Below, in pieces: positions 24,388-33,053 of a DNA stretch of 64,000 nt. Origin of the DNA: Chloroflexota bacterium (GTDB taxonomy: Bacteria > Chloroflexota > Anaerolineae > Anaerolineales > Villigracilaceae). The stretch's first letter is position 1. Every line of letters begins with the position of its first letter. Below the pieces are notes generated by a model, which saw nothing but the letters and a program-made list of their open reading frames with translations, made no database searches and was not told the origin of the DNA. Where the stretch lies: assembly GCA_016195815.1 (NCBI GenBank), contig JACPYX010000021.1, positions 1 to 64,000 of the forward strand. The letters run 5' to 3'. Made by a program: the position numbers and the translations under genes.

Positions 24388-26061
24388 ATGGCAAACGAAT
24401 CCCTCGTCATCTACTCCATGAACAAAGTGGGACGGCTCGTCCCCTCCAGCAACAAAATGATCCTGCGCGACATCTCGCTCGGCTTCTATTACGGCGCCAA
24501 GATCGGCGTGCTCGGTCTCAACGGCGCGGGCAAGTCCACACTGCTCAAGATCATCGCGGGCGTTGACCCAGACTACATCGGCGAGATATCCATGTCGAAG
24601 GGCTACACCATCGGCTACCTCGAGCAGGAACCCAAGCTCGACGAAACGGGAACAGTTATCAGCGTCGTCAAAGAAGCGGTGCGTCCCATCGTCGAGATGC
24701 TGGCGCGCTTCGATGAAGTCAACGCCAAATTCGCCCAGGCCGATGCAGATTTCGACGCACTCGTCGTCGAGCAAGCCAAACTGCAGGAGCAACTCGACAA
24801 GCACGATGCGTGGAATCTCGATTCGCATTTGGAAGTGGCGATGGACGCGCTTCGATGTCCACCAGGCGATACGCCGATCAAAATTTTATCGGGCGGAGAA
24901 AGACGCCGCGTCGCGCTCACCCGACTCCTGCTCAGTGAACCCGATATTTTGCTGCTCGACGAACCCACCAACCACCTCGACGCCGAATCGGTGGCGTGGC
25001 TCGAACATCACCTGCGCGAATACAAAGGCACCGTCATCGCCGTCACGCATGATCGTTATTTTCTTGACAATGTGGCGGGTTGGATTTTGGAGTTGGATCG
25101 CGGTTTTGGAATTCCGTATAAAGGCAATTATTCATCGTGGCTCGAACAAAAAGAAACCCGCCTCGCGCAGGAGGAGAAAGCCGAAAGCCAGCGTCAAAAG
25201 ACTCTCGCGCGCGAACTCGAATGGATCCGCATGTCACCCAAGGCACGTCAATCCAAAGGCAAGGCGCGCGTCACTTCCTATGAACAACTGTTGGGACAGG
25301 AAGCCGAGGCGCGCCGCGAAGATTTGGAAATCTACATCCCGCCAGGACCGCGTCTCGGGGACGTTGTCTTTGAATTTGATAAGGTGACAAAATCTTTCGA
25401 CGACCGCCTCATCCTCGACTCCTTTTCTGCTTCTGTTCAACCAGGCTCCATCGTCGGGATAATTGGTCCGAACGGCGCAGGCAAGACCACGTTGTTGAAA
25501 ATGATTACCAAACAGGAAACGCCCGATAGCGGCTCTATCAAAATCGGCGAGACCGTCAAACTGGCGTATGCCGATCAATCGCGCACACTTGATCCCGATA
25601 AAACTGTCTACGAAGAGATCTCGCAAGGCGCAGACTTTTTGGAACTCGGCAAACGCAAAGTCAATGCACGCGGCTATTGTTCCTCATTCAACTTTATGGG
25701 CGCCGACCAGCAAAAGAAGGTCGGCGTGCTTTCTGGCGGTGAACGCAACCGCGTGCATTTAGCAAAGACATTAACCGAAGGCGCGAATGTATTGCTGCTC
25801 GATGAACCAACCAACGATTTAGACGTGAACACCCTGCGCGCCCTCGAAGAAGCCCTCGAAGAATTCGCAGGGACGGCAGTTGTGGTCAGTCACGATAGAT
25901 GGTTCCTCGATAGAATTTGTACTCACTTAATTGTGTTTGAAGGCGATTCGCTGGCGAAGATGTACATCGGCAACTGGTCTGATTATGAAACGATGATGCG
26001 CGAGAAATTCGGGAAGGATTTAACTCCGCACCGAGTGAAGTATCGGGCGTTGAAACGGTAA
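24388..26061 (+). CDS. ettA: Energy-dependent translational throttle protein (ABC-F ATPase)
   Basis: The 557-residue protein has two ATPase domains. The first has Walker A GLNGAGKST and LSGGERRRVAL with LLDEPTNHLDAES; the second has GPNGAGKTT and LSGGERNRVHLAKT with LLDEPTNDLDV. The linker between them is basic and helical. Length, order and the C-terminal tail ending VKYRALKR match EttA, which binds the ribosomal E site and gates the first elongation steps according to ATP level. It is followed by a repeat and by a second, diverged copy of its tail. Confidence 0.95.
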   Translation: MANESLVIYSMNKVGRLVPSSNKMILRDISLGFYYGAKIGVLGLNGAGKSTLLKIIAGVDPDYIGEISMSKGYTIGYLEQEPKLDETGTVISVVKEAVRPIVEMLARFDEVNAKFAQADADFDALVVEQAKLQEQLDKHDAWNLDSHLEVAMDALRCPPGDTPIKILSGGERRRVALTRLLLSEPDILLLDEPTNHLDAESVAWLEHHLREYKGTVIAVTHDRYFLDNVAGWILELDRGFGIPYKGNYSSWLEQKETRLAQEEKAESQRQKTLARELEWIRMSPKARQSKGKARVTSYEQLLGQEAEARREDLEIYIPPGPRLGDVVFEFDKVTKSFDDRLILDSFSASVQPGSIVGIIGPNGAGKTTLLKMITKQETPDSGSIKIGETVKLAYADQSRTLDPDKTVYEEISQGADFLELGKRKVNARGYCSSFNFMGADQQKKVGVLSGGERNRVHLAKTLTEGANVLLLDEPTNDLDVNTLRALEEALEEFAGTAVVVSHDRWFLDRICTHLIVFEGDSLAKMYIGNWSDYETMMREKFGKDLTPHRVKYRALKR

Positions 26062-26070
26062 ATGAATTCA

Positions 26071-26182
26071 TGTCGTTGCGAGGAGCCCGTGGGCGACGAA
26101 GCAATCCCCGACTCGATGAGGAGACATCGTCCCAGCATGGGATTGCTTCGGGCAAAGAGAAAGAGCGCCCTCGCAATGACGC
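26071..26182. repeat. Palindromic intergenic repeat, copy D
   Basis: This is the longest copy: TGTCGTTGCGAGGAG to CTCGCAATGAC, with internal arms CGAAGCAATCCC and GGGATTGCTTCG. It lies directly between the ettA stop and a duplicate of the ettA tail. Confidence 0.78.
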
Positions 26183-26186
26183 GGAT

Positions 26187-26279
26187 GGCAACTGGCCTGA
26201 TTATGAAACGATGATGATGGAAAAGTTTGGGAAAGATATGCAGCCGCATCGGGTCAAATATCGGACATTGAAGAGATAA
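26187..26279 (+). pseudogene. Diverged duplicate of the ettA 3' end
   Basis: Codons from 26187 read GNWPDYETMMMEKFGKDM and then QPHRVKYRTLKR before a stop, matching the EttA tail (GNWSDYETMMREKFGKDL, then TPHRVKYRALKR) with several changes. An open frame from 26070 reads through the repeat into it, but a separate product seems unlikely. It is probably the relic of a second ABC-F gene or of a tandem duplication. Confidence 0.7.
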
Positions 26280-26282
26280 ACC

Positions 26283-26317
26283 AAAAGTGACAGCCGCTGA
26301 AGGTGGCTGTCACTTTT
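26283..26317. terminator. Terminator after ettA
   Basis: A 13-bp perfect stem AAAAGTGACAGCC / GGCTGTCACTTTT with a 9-base loop is followed by CTTATTT. It works for the plus strand and, by symmetry, perhaps also for the minus-strand genes that end at 26367. Confidence 0.75.
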
Positions 26318-26366
26318 CTTATTTACGAGACTGTCCGTGTTGGGTGGGAATCAGGCGGCAGGCGGT

Positions 26367-26570
26367 TTACTTCTTCTCATCATCTCCCAAACTTGCAATC
26401 GCCCGCAACAATCCAAACACCAGCACGCCGAGTTTGAGTCCGTCGCCGGCGGTGATGGCGGTCCCGCCCTCGGTTTTGGAAGCCCGGCGATTGAGAAGCA
26501 CAGACGCGATCATGCCGATGATGGCGCCGATCAACGCGCCGATGAATAATGTCCTGGCTTTATTTTGCAT
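26367..26570 (-). CDS. Small glycine-rich membrane protein
   Basis: This 67-residue protein has one glycine-zipper-like membrane segment (LFIGALIGAIIGMIASVLL), then a basic stretch, a second weak hydrophobic segment and a charged end (GDDEKK). Not assigned to a named family. It starts six bases after the preceding small membrane protein and is the last gene of the run that begins with the dcw cluster. Confidence 0.6.
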   Translation of the reverse strand: MQNKARTLFIGALIGAIIGMIASVLLNRRASKTEGGTAITAGDGLKLGVLVFGLLRAIASLGDDEKK

Positions 26571-26576
26571 AGTGAC

Positions 26577-27017
26577 TTACATCCTTTCCCGTGCTTTCTC
26601 GATGGCGGCTTTAATGAGCGCTCCAAGTTCCTGGAATAATAGCACGGGCCTGCGCGCCATCTTGTTAATCCGTTTTGCGCCGCTTTCAATGCGATAGAAA
26701 ATTATTTGCGCCTGGTATGAATACGGCGGGATGAGATTTGTCAAACGCACGACGAGATAAATAATGGCTATCAATAAAATCAACAGGATCAATCCTGCCA
26801 CGATGAGCGGAATGACCAGCCATATTTCGGACATGGCCGCCCAGCGGCCGACCTCGCCGTTATCGCGGAAGGTGGCAACGCTGGTCAATACGATGACTGC
26901 GATGAGGATCAAAACCGCGAGCAGGATGGGCAGCAGTATTTGCTGCCAGACTTGTTTGCGATGTAATTGGTAAGACAGATGATCTTCGGGGCGAGGGAGG
27001 GGCAGGGGAGATTTCAT
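26577..27017 (-). CDS. Membrane protein of unknown function downstream of ftsZ
   Basis: The ATG at 27017 gives 146 residues; a start at 27068 would run through the terminator stem. Two membrane segments are visible (about 28-50 and 66-90), followed by a mostly basic cytosolic part (SGAKRINKMARRP). No known motif was recognised. It is separated from ftsZ by a terminator-like hairpin and is four or so bases from the next small membrane gene. Confidence 0.6.
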   Translation of the reverse strand: MKSPLPLPRPEDHLSYQLHRKQVWQQILLPILLAVLILIAVIVLTSVATFRDNGEVGRWAAMSEIWLVIPLIVAGLILLILLIAIIYLVVRLTNLIPPYSYQAQIIFYRIESGAKRINKMARRPVLLFQELGALIKAAIEKARERM

Positions 27018-27042
27018 CGCTTGTATTTTAGCATGAAATGAA

Positions 27043-27079
27043 AGAGACCCTGAAGGCTTTATCTGCATTCAGGGTCTCT
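27043..27079 (-). terminator. Terminator after ftsZ
   Basis: A 12-bp perfect stem AGAGACCCTGAA / TTCAGGGTCTCT with a 13-base loop lies 13 bases downstream of the ftsZ stop, followed on the minus strand by TTTCATTTC. The T tract is interrupted, so termination may be partial. Confidence 0.6.
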
Positions 27080-27091
27080 CTGGATTTGAGT

Positions 27092-28279
27092 TTATCTGCG
27101 ATTGCGCAGGAAGGTCGGGATGTCGAGGTCGTCGCTGTCGTTGATGGTGGGCGGCCTCACGGACTTTGAATCGGGGGCCGGTTTCGAGAAATCGGCGTTG
27201 ATGTTGACCGATTCGCTGGGGTGGAAGAGCGAAGATGTCGAAACGGGCATTGTCCCGGAATGGGAGGCCGGTTTCTCGGTCCGGGTGGAGAGGCGTTCGA
27301 GCGCGCGTCGCGGCACACCAGAGCGTTCGAATCCGGTGGCGATGACGGTCACGCGCACTTCGTCGCCCATCTCAGGATCAATGACCGCGCCGAAGATCAT
27401 GTTGACATCCGGATGTGCGGTTTCGCGGATAATGGCCGCGGCCTGGTTGACTTCAAAGAGCGTCAGGTTCGGGCCGCCCGTGACGTTGAAGAGCACACCG
27501 CGCGCGCCGTCAATGGTGATGTCGAGCAGTTGGCTTGAGATGGCCTGTTCGGCGGCGTTCTTGGCGCGTTCATCGCCGGAGCCGCGGCCAACGGCCATGA
27601 GGGCCGCGCCGCCTTCGGACATGATGGCGCGCACGTCGGCGAAGTCCAGGTTGATCAAACCGGGAACGGTGATGAGTTCAGAGATGCCTTGAATGCCCTG
27701 GCGCAGAACGTCATCGGCCATGCGAAAGGCATCCTGCAGGCTGGACTTTTTATCGGCGAGTTGGAGCAGGCGGTCATTCGGGATTGAAATGAGCGTGTGA
27801 GCGTGCTCTTTCATTTTTGTCACGCCCGCTTCAGCGGCCTGTGAACGTCGTCCGCCTTCGAATGTAAATGGACGAGTCACAACGCCGATGGTCAGCGCGC
27901 CGCATTCTTTGGCGACCTGTGAAACGACGGGCGCTGCGCCGGTCCCGGTGCCGCCGCCCATGCCCGCGGTGACGAAGACCATGTCCGCGCCCTTGAGCAC
28001 GTTGTAAAGTTCATCCGAGGATTCTTCGGCGGCCTTATAGCCAATCTCAGGGTTGCCGCCCGCACCGAGTCCGCGCGTCAGTTTATCGCCGAGGCGCACG
28101 CGGATAGGGGCCTTCGATAAAGTGAGGGCCTGCGCGTCGGTGTTGGCGGCGATGAATTCAACGCCTTGAATGCCTTCTTCGATCATGCGGTTGACGGCGT
28201 TCTGTCCGCCGCCGCCCACACCGATGACTTTGATGCGGGCGAATGCTTCTACTTGTACGTGCTTGTTGGTTGCGTCCAT
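27092..28279 (-). CDS. ftsZ: Cell division GTPase FtsZ
   Basis: The ATG at 28279 follows CGGAGGAACAA, giving 395 residues; a further in-frame start at 28309 lacks such a site. Present are the nucleotide motif [15 protein letters not shown], the tubulin signature [10 protein letters not shown] and the T7-loop [12 protein letters not shown] low-complexity linker precedes the conserved C-terminal peptide ([13 protein letters not shown]), the docking site for FtsA and other partners. FtsZ polymerises into the cytokinetic ring. Confidence 0.98.
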   Translation of the reverse strand: MDATNKHVQVEAFARIKVIGVGGGGQNAVNRMIEEGIQGVEFIAANTDAQALTLSKAPIRVRLGDKLTRGLGAGGNPEIGYKAAEESSDELYNVLKGADMVFVTAGMGGGTGTGAAPVVSQVAKECGALTIGVVTRPFTFEGGRRSQAAEAGVTKMKEHAHTLISIPNDRLLQLADKKSSLQDAFRMADDVLRQGIQGISELITVPGLINLDFADVRAIMSEGGAALMAVGRGSGDERAKNAAEQAISSQLLDITIDGARGVLFNVTGGPNLTLFEVNQAAAIIRETAHPDVNMIFGAVIDPEMGDEVRVTVIATGFERSGVPRRALERLSTRTEKPASHSGTMPVSTSSLFHPSESVNINADFSKPAPDSKSVRPPTINDSDDLDIPTFLRNRR

Positions 28280-28519
28280 TTGTTCCTCCGGGTCGATTCT
28301 TTGCGACACTCATTGTTTTATCAGGAGAACATCGTGCGATTTTAACACTATGTTCTCGATTTGAGGAGGTTTACGAGCCACGAGTTATCCACAGGACACG
28401 TCCTCAGGGCGATTCGTATAACCTCAATACTTTATGTCATTGCAAGAGTGTTCTTTCCCAAAGCAATCTCAACAATGTTCGGGGGAGATTGCTTGGCGAA
28501 GACTCGCAATGATGTTATC
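28280..28519. other. ftsA-ftsZ spacer with DnaA-box match
   Basis: This 240-base gap holds repeat copy E (28436-28513) and a perfect DnaA-box sequence TTATCCACA at 28385-28393. A separate ftsZ promoter may lie here, but no convincing -35/-10 pair was found. Confidence 0.45.
28436..28513. repeat. Palindromic intergenic repeat, copy E
   Basis: GTCATTGCAAGAG to CTCGCAATGATG, with internal arms AAAGCAATCTC and GAGATTGCTT, located between ftsA and ftsZ. Confidence 0.72.
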
Positions 28520-29764
28520 TTACGGTAACAATCTCTTCAGCCATTCTTTGATGGGATTGAAATTCATGTTTGTTTCTCCTTTCGACCCGCGGCTTTTATG
28601 GCGTGGCTTGCCGATTGATAAATCGCTGTCGTGCATCGTATATGCCCAGTAAAGAAGCCCAACACTGGTGGAATAAGAGGGGGAGTTAAGTTTGTCCACC
28701 AGGCCTTTTAGATTTTCAGGCTGCGCCGTGCGCACGGGCATGCCGAGCACTTCACTTGCCACCCGCCGGATGCCCGGTAAGGCGCTCGTGCCGCCCGTCA
28801 ACACCATGCCCGCCGGAAGCAGGCCGTCATAGCCGGAGCGTTTGATCTCCTGCATGATCAACGCGAACATCTCTGCCGTGCGTTCCTCGATGATGTGCGC
28901 CAGATCCTGGCGATTGATGCGCACCGGGTGATCTTCGCCGAACGGCCGAATACTGAAATATTCCTCGGCTCCGATCTCGGAGCGGACGGCGTGTCCCTGC
29001 TGCTTCTTGACGTCCTCTGCCTGCGTGACGGGCAAACGAAGTCCGTGCGCGATATCCTGCGTGAGATGATTGCCGCCAACCGCCAGCACCATCGTGTGCC
29101 ACACATTGCCGTCAACATAAATAGCCAGGTCGGTTGTGCCTCCGCCGATATCGCAGACCGCCACGCCCATTTGTCTTTCCTGTTCCGTCAGAACAACTTC
29201 GCCAGAGGCAAGCGGATTCAAGACAAAATTTTGAATGTCCACGCCTGCCGCGCCAACGCATTGACGTAAATTGTCAACGGTCGCGCCGGCGGCGGTAATG
29301 ATGTGCGCTTCCACCTCTAGACGATAGCCATGCATCCCGACGGGCTGCTTGATGCCTTCCTGCCCATCCACGCCGAATCCGCGCTGGATGACGTGCACGA
29401 TCTCGCGGTTATGCGGGATGGCAACCGCACGCGCTTGATCCAACGCGCGCGCTACATCCGAGGCGTCAACGACTCCGCTCGGAACGGCCACTGCGCCGCG
29501 GCTGTTCACCGAAGAAACATGCGCGCCCGCCAGGCTCACCAACGCAGACGTAATCTCGAGTCCCGAAGTTTGCTCAGCTCTCTGCACAGAATGTGTGATG
29601 GCCTGCGTGGCGGCGGCCAGGTCAACGATCACGCCCTTACGGATCCCGTCCGAAGGCTCGATGCCCACACCGATAATGCGAACGGACCTTTCGCCCTCCA
29701 CGCGCCCAACCAGCGTGCATATTTTGGTCGTGCCAATGTCAATGCCTACAACGATTTCTTCCAT
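28520..29764 (-). CDS. ftsA: Cell division protein FtsA
   Basis: The 414-residue actin-fold ATPase starts MEEIVVGIDIGTTKICTLVG. It has the phosphate loops of the family (CDIGGGTTDLAIY and LTGGTSALPGI) and ends in a short amphipathic helix (FNPIKEWLKRLLP) that should anchor it to the membrane. It tethers FtsZ and recruits later division proteins. It is one base downstream of ftsQ. Confidence 0.96.
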   Translation of the reverse strand: MEEIVVGIDIGTTKICTLVGRVEGERSVRIIGVGIEPSDGIRKGVIVDLAAATQAITHSVQRAEQTSGLEITSALVSLAGAHVSSVNSRGAVAVPSGVVDASDVARALDQARAVAIPHNREIVHVIQRGFGVDGQEGIKQPVGMHGYRLEVEAHIITAAGATVDNLRQCVGAAGVDIQNFVLNPLASGEVVLTEQERQMGVAVCDIGGGTTDLAIYVDGNVWHTMVLAVGGNHLTQDIAHGLRLPVTQAEDVKKQQGHAVRSEIGAEEYFSIRPFGEDHPVRINRQDLAHIIEERTAEMFALIMQEIKRSGYDGLLPAGMVLTGGTSALPGIRRVASEVLGMPVRTAQPENLKGLVDKLNSPSYSTSVGLLYWAYTMHDSDLSIGKPRHKSRGSKGETNMNFNPIKEWLKRLLP

Positions 29765-29765
29765 G

Positions 29766-30725
29766 TCAGCGGCTCATTCTATAATAAGGTGTGTTCACAT
29801 ATTGAACACTGATAAACGCTGGTGTAATTCCGCGCACAGTCAGGGATGTGACCAGCGCTTGATAAACCTGCAATTTCAAGGCCATGTCTTTTCCATTGTT
29901 TCCAAAGAACACCTGCCAGCCGCGGCTATCGGTCCAGCCCAACCCATAATTTGCATCGTAGATCATTGGAGTTCCCGCCGGGACGCTGGGCGCAAGAGTC
30001 GTGATGGCCTTGACCATTTCCATCGAAAGATACGGGACGGGAGACAACGCGTCCGTCTCTGACGGCAGGCCGGGTGCGGGCGCTGCGAGCGCGGCTACAC
30101 TGATGACGTTCTGCGCCGCGCCGCGTGGACGGAAAGCCACGCCCTGATTGTCAATCCAGGTATACCCGCCGTTGAATTGCCAGAGGATGACCGGTTGTCG
30201 TTCAACGACCTTAACGGTAAGAATATTCGGCAGGCTGACGGTCACTGTAGCGGAAGCCAGTTCGGGGTAATTAAGACGCAAGCGGGTCGCCAGGTCTGCA
30301 GGCTGAAGTGTAAAGATGGGTTGTCCTGTTGAACTCAACACTGCATTGATCTCGTCTGCGCTGATGCGCTGGTTACCCGTCACATCGGCGGCCGCGACCT
30401 GGAAGGTTGGCAGAGTCCAGGCAAGATAAAGCGCAGTTCCAAATAATAGACTCAGGAAGAATGAAAGCAGGCGCCAGCCGGCTTTGAAATGCGGCAGGCT
30501 GAAACTGGGCATTTGAACCTGAATGCCGGGCATCACAAAGGCGGCCTGGAAGCGGCGTCGCGTGCTGGGATTGGCCGTGCGGTTGGGCGTCGTGAAATTG
30601 CGCGATGTGACGTTTGGCAGCGGGCGCACGGCGCGTTGCATGGATTGTGTTTGCCGTTTTTGTGATTCCTGCCGGCGGCGCAGGCGCACCATCTCAGCGC
30701 GGCTTAGTTCGCGTTTTTCACTCAT
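29766..30725 (-). CDS. ftsQ: Cell division protein FtsQ/DivIB
   Basis: The 319-residue bitopic protein has a basic cytosolic part of about 85 residues, one membrane segment (FFLSLLFGTALYLAWTL) and a POTRA domain (ADVTGNQRISADEINAVL, then IFTLQPADLATRLR), followed by the FtsQ beta domain (VVERQPVILWQF). It links the ring to the FtsL/FtsI/FtsW synthase. Its start overlaps the ddl stop as ATGA. Confidence 0.9.
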   Translation of the reverse strand: MSEKRELSRAEMVRLRRRQESQKRQTQSMQRAVRPLPNVTSRNFTTPNRTANPSTRRRFQAAFVMPGIQVQMPSFSLPHFKAGWRLLSFFLSLLFGTALYLAWTLPTFQVAAADVTGNQRISADEINAVLSSTGQPIFTLQPADLATRLRLNYPELASATVTVSLPNILTVKVVERQPVILWQFNGGYTWIDNQGVAFRPRGAAQNVISVAALAAPAPGLPSETDALSPVPYLSMEMVKAITTLAPSVPAGTPMIYDANYGLGWTDSRGWQVFFGNNGKDMALKLQVYQALVTSLTVRGITPAFISVQYVNTPYYRMSR

Positions 30726-31849
30726 GCGCGTCTCCGAAAAGTGTGTGATGTGCGGTCGCGCTCAGCTTTGCGTTCCATTGCTAATTCGATCAAGCGCTCC
30801 GCCAGTTGCGGATAGCTCATGCCGCTGGCTTGCCATAATTTTGGATACATGCTGATCCCGGTAAAACCGGGGATGGTATTAAGTTCGTTGAGCTGGATTT
30901 CTCCGGAATCCTTATCGAGGAAAAAGTCCACCCGCGCCATGCCGGCGCAGTCAATTGCCTTGAAGGCGCGGACGGCAAGTTCCTGAATGCGGGCGGCGGT
31001 CTCTTCGGGCAGGGGAGCGGGGATGAGCAGGCCGGAGGTGCCGTCCACATATTTTGATTCGTACGAATAAAATTCGCGGCTCGGTAAGACTTCACCCGGC
31101 ACCGATGCTTTCGGCTCATCGTTGCCTAACACGCTGACTTCGATCTCGCGCGGGTTGGCGACGCCGCGTTCGACCAGCACGCGGCGATCATATAATGCGG
31201 CTTCCATCAAGCCTTCGCCCAAATCGCCGCGTGTGCGGCATTTTGTCACGCCGACGGATGAGCCGAGATTGGCGGGCTTGATAAATATCGGATACGCACT
31301 GACTTTTTCCGCTTGTTCGATCACGGCATTTATGTCTTTCTCGATCTGCGAACGAAGCACGATGATGGATTCCACAATGGGAATATTGTTGGCGCGCATC
31401 ACATCTTTGAACACGCCCTTGTCCATACCGACGGAGGAGCCCAGCACGCCCGCGCCGACGTAGGCCGCGTCGGCCAGTTCGAACAGGCCTTGAATCGTCC
31501 CATCTTCGCCGAAGGTCCCATGTAAAACAGGGAAGTAAACATCAATCGTTGTCAGTGTTTCAAATTTCTCCCCGATTTTTGTGGAACGCAATCCATACAA
31601 TGCGGAGCGCGAAGGTTCGGACGGAACGATGACTCGATCAAGATCGTTCATCTTTCCGCTTTCGAATGCGCCGATGACATCCTCACCGGTCAGCATTTTG
31701 CCTTCGTGCGTGATGCCGATTTGTGTCACAGTGTATTTCGACGGGTCGAGCGCGGCCAGCACCGAACGCGCAGACATCAGCGAGACTTCATGCTCGCCTG
31801 AACGTCCGCCAAAAATCACTGCAATGTTGAGTTTCTTCGTTGTCGTCAT
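30722..31849 (-). CDS. ddl: D-alanine--D-alanine ligase
   Basis: This ATP-grasp protein of 375 residues has the Ddl N-terminus (NIAVIFGGRSGEHEVSLMSA), the substrate loop (LHGTFGEDGTIQGLFELA), the ATP-binding IKPANLGSSVGV and the metal site LNELNTIPGFT. It makes the D-Ala-D-Ala end of the peptidoglycan stem peptide. It sits between murB and ftsQ. Confidence 0.96.
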   Translation of the reverse strand: MTTTKKLNIAVIFGGRSGEHEVSLMSARSVLAALDPSKYTVTQIGITHEGKMLTGEDVIGAFESGKMNDLDRVIVPSEPSRSALYGLRSTKIGEKFETLTTIDVYFPVLHGTFGEDGTIQGLFELADAAYVGAGVLGSSVGMDKGVFKDVMRANNIPIVESIIVLRSQIEKDINAVIEQAEKVSAYPIFIKPANLGSSVGVTKCRTRGDLGEGLMEAALYDRRVLVERGVANPREIEVSVLGNDEPKASVPGEVLPSREFYSYESKYVDGTSGLLIPAPLPEETAARIQELAVRAFKAIDCAGMARVDFFLDKDSGEIQLNELNTIPGFTGISMYPKLWQASGMSYPQLAERLIELAMERKAERDRTSHTFRRRA

Positions 31850-31880
31850 TCGATGCTGATCCTGTTCTCTACTCTCTTCA

Positions 31881-32789
31881 CTACCATTCGCCGATCAATT
31901 CAATTTCCAATTCCAACTTCACGCCGAATTTATCGGCTACTGTCTTTTGTGCCAGCTCGATCAACGCGCGAATGTCACTGGCTTTGGTCTGGCCATGATT
32001 GACGAAAAAATTTCCATGTGCCGGGCTGATTTCAGCGTTGCCGATGCGCGTGCCTTTCAATCCCGCGGCTTCGATCAAACGTCCCGCATAATCGTCGGTT
32101 GGGTTTTTGAACATCGAACCCATCGAAGCCCCCGGCGGTTGTGTGGACTTTCGGCGCTCGCTGAATTGCTCGATTTTAACCGCTACTTCCTCTTTTGTCG
32201 CGATCTTTAAACTCAATTCAGCCGAGAGCACCACGGCCTTCGTCTGGCTGTGCTTCAATACGCTCGTGCGATACCCATATTCCATTTTTTCGACCGGCCA
32301 TTGTGCGCGGCCCGCTTCGGTCAATATCTCGGCTTGAATTAAATTTCCAGAGACATCGCCGCCGAACGCGCCGGCGTTGCCATACACCGCGCCTCCAATG
32401 GTACCGGGGACGGTCGCGGCCCATTCGAGTCCGGAAAGCCCTTTCGAGGCGCAGCGGTTGGCGAGGTTGCTGAAGATGACTCCCGACTCAGCCCAGACCT
32501 TTGGCTGGCTCCCGTTTTCAAAGCGGACCGCCCTGGCCCGGTTCAACACCGTTATGCCGCGTATGCCCTTGTCGCTGATCAATATATTCGAACCGCTGCC
32601 CAGCATGAAGTAGTTCAAACCTTTATCCCAGAGCATGGATACAATCTCGGCCAGCTCATCCGCTGTACTGGCAGTGACCAAATAATCCGCAGGTCCGCCA
32701 ATGCGCGCGGATGTATATGGCGCAAGAGATACATTCTCTTTCACCTTGTCGCCAAATCTGGCTAGCAAAACTTTTAGGGGCATGGTCAT
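31881..32789 (-). CDS. murB: UDP-N-acetylenolpyruvoylglucosamine reductase
   Basis: The 302-residue FAD enzyme has the family motifs TSARIGGPADYL, GSGSNILISDKGIRG and PGTIGGAVYGNAGA, and the type IIa ending PPGASMGSMFKNP. It reduces the enolpyruvyl group with NADPH to form UDP-MurNAc. An ATG two codons downstream is also possible. It lies between a small unknown gene and ddl. Confidence 0.96.
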   Translation of the reverse strand: MTMPLKVLLARFGDKVKENVSLAPYTSARIGGPADYLVTASTADELAEIVSMLWDKGLNYFMLGSGSNILISDKGIRGITVLNRARAVRFENGSQPKVWAESGVIFSNLANRCASKGLSGLEWAATVPGTIGGAVYGNAGAFGGDVSGNLIQAEILTEAGRAQWPVEKMEYGYRTSVLKHSQTKAVVLSAELSLKIATKEEVAVKIEQFSERRKSTQPPGASMGSMFKNPTDDYAGRLIEAAGLKGTRIGNAEISPAHGNFFVNHGQTKASDIRALIELAQKTVADKFGVKLELEIELIGEW

Positions 32790-32807
32790 AGTCTGCCTGG
32801 TTTCCTG

Positions 32808-32830
32808 CGAATTACGTATTACGTAATTCG
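32808..32830. repeat. Short perfect palindrome before murB
   Basis: CGAATTACGT and ACGTAATTCG flank three bases, forming a 10-bp hairpin in the murB leader between the small ORF and murB. Confidence 0.5.
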
Positions 32831-32843
32831 TAAGGTATGAAAT

Positions 32844-33041
32844 TCACGGCTTCTCGTTCAAATGCTCGATCAGTTTCGTAATTGCTTTTTGTTTCCTGCG
32901 TTTTTCGATTGCTTCGGACTTTTCCAAAATCGTTTTGGCGGCTTCGTTCTGGCGGTCGTTTTCAGCCTGGACCAAAACCATTTTTAGCGGCGGCAGGCCC
33001 AAAGTCGCAGATTGATACGTGTGTTTTTCTTCGTCAGGCAT
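32844..33041 (-). CDS. Small charged protein between murC and murB
   Basis: The ATG at 33041 has GAGGTG just upstream and gives 65 residues. The second half is strongly charged and predicted helical (EKSEAIEKRRKQKAITKLIEH). No membrane segment or known motif. Its tight position 12 bases after murC, with a good ribosome site, supports a real gene; function unknown. Confidence 0.6.
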   Translation of the reverse strand: MPDEEKHTYQSATLGLPPLKMVLVQAENDRQNEAAKTILEKSEAIEKRRKQKAITKLIEHLNEKP

Positions 33042-33053
33042 AAGCACCTCGCT

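Noticed and set aside
26070-26279. Independent 69-residue gene after ettA
   Set aside because: The first half is translated repeat DNA and the second half a copy of the EttA tail; it is explained as a relic.
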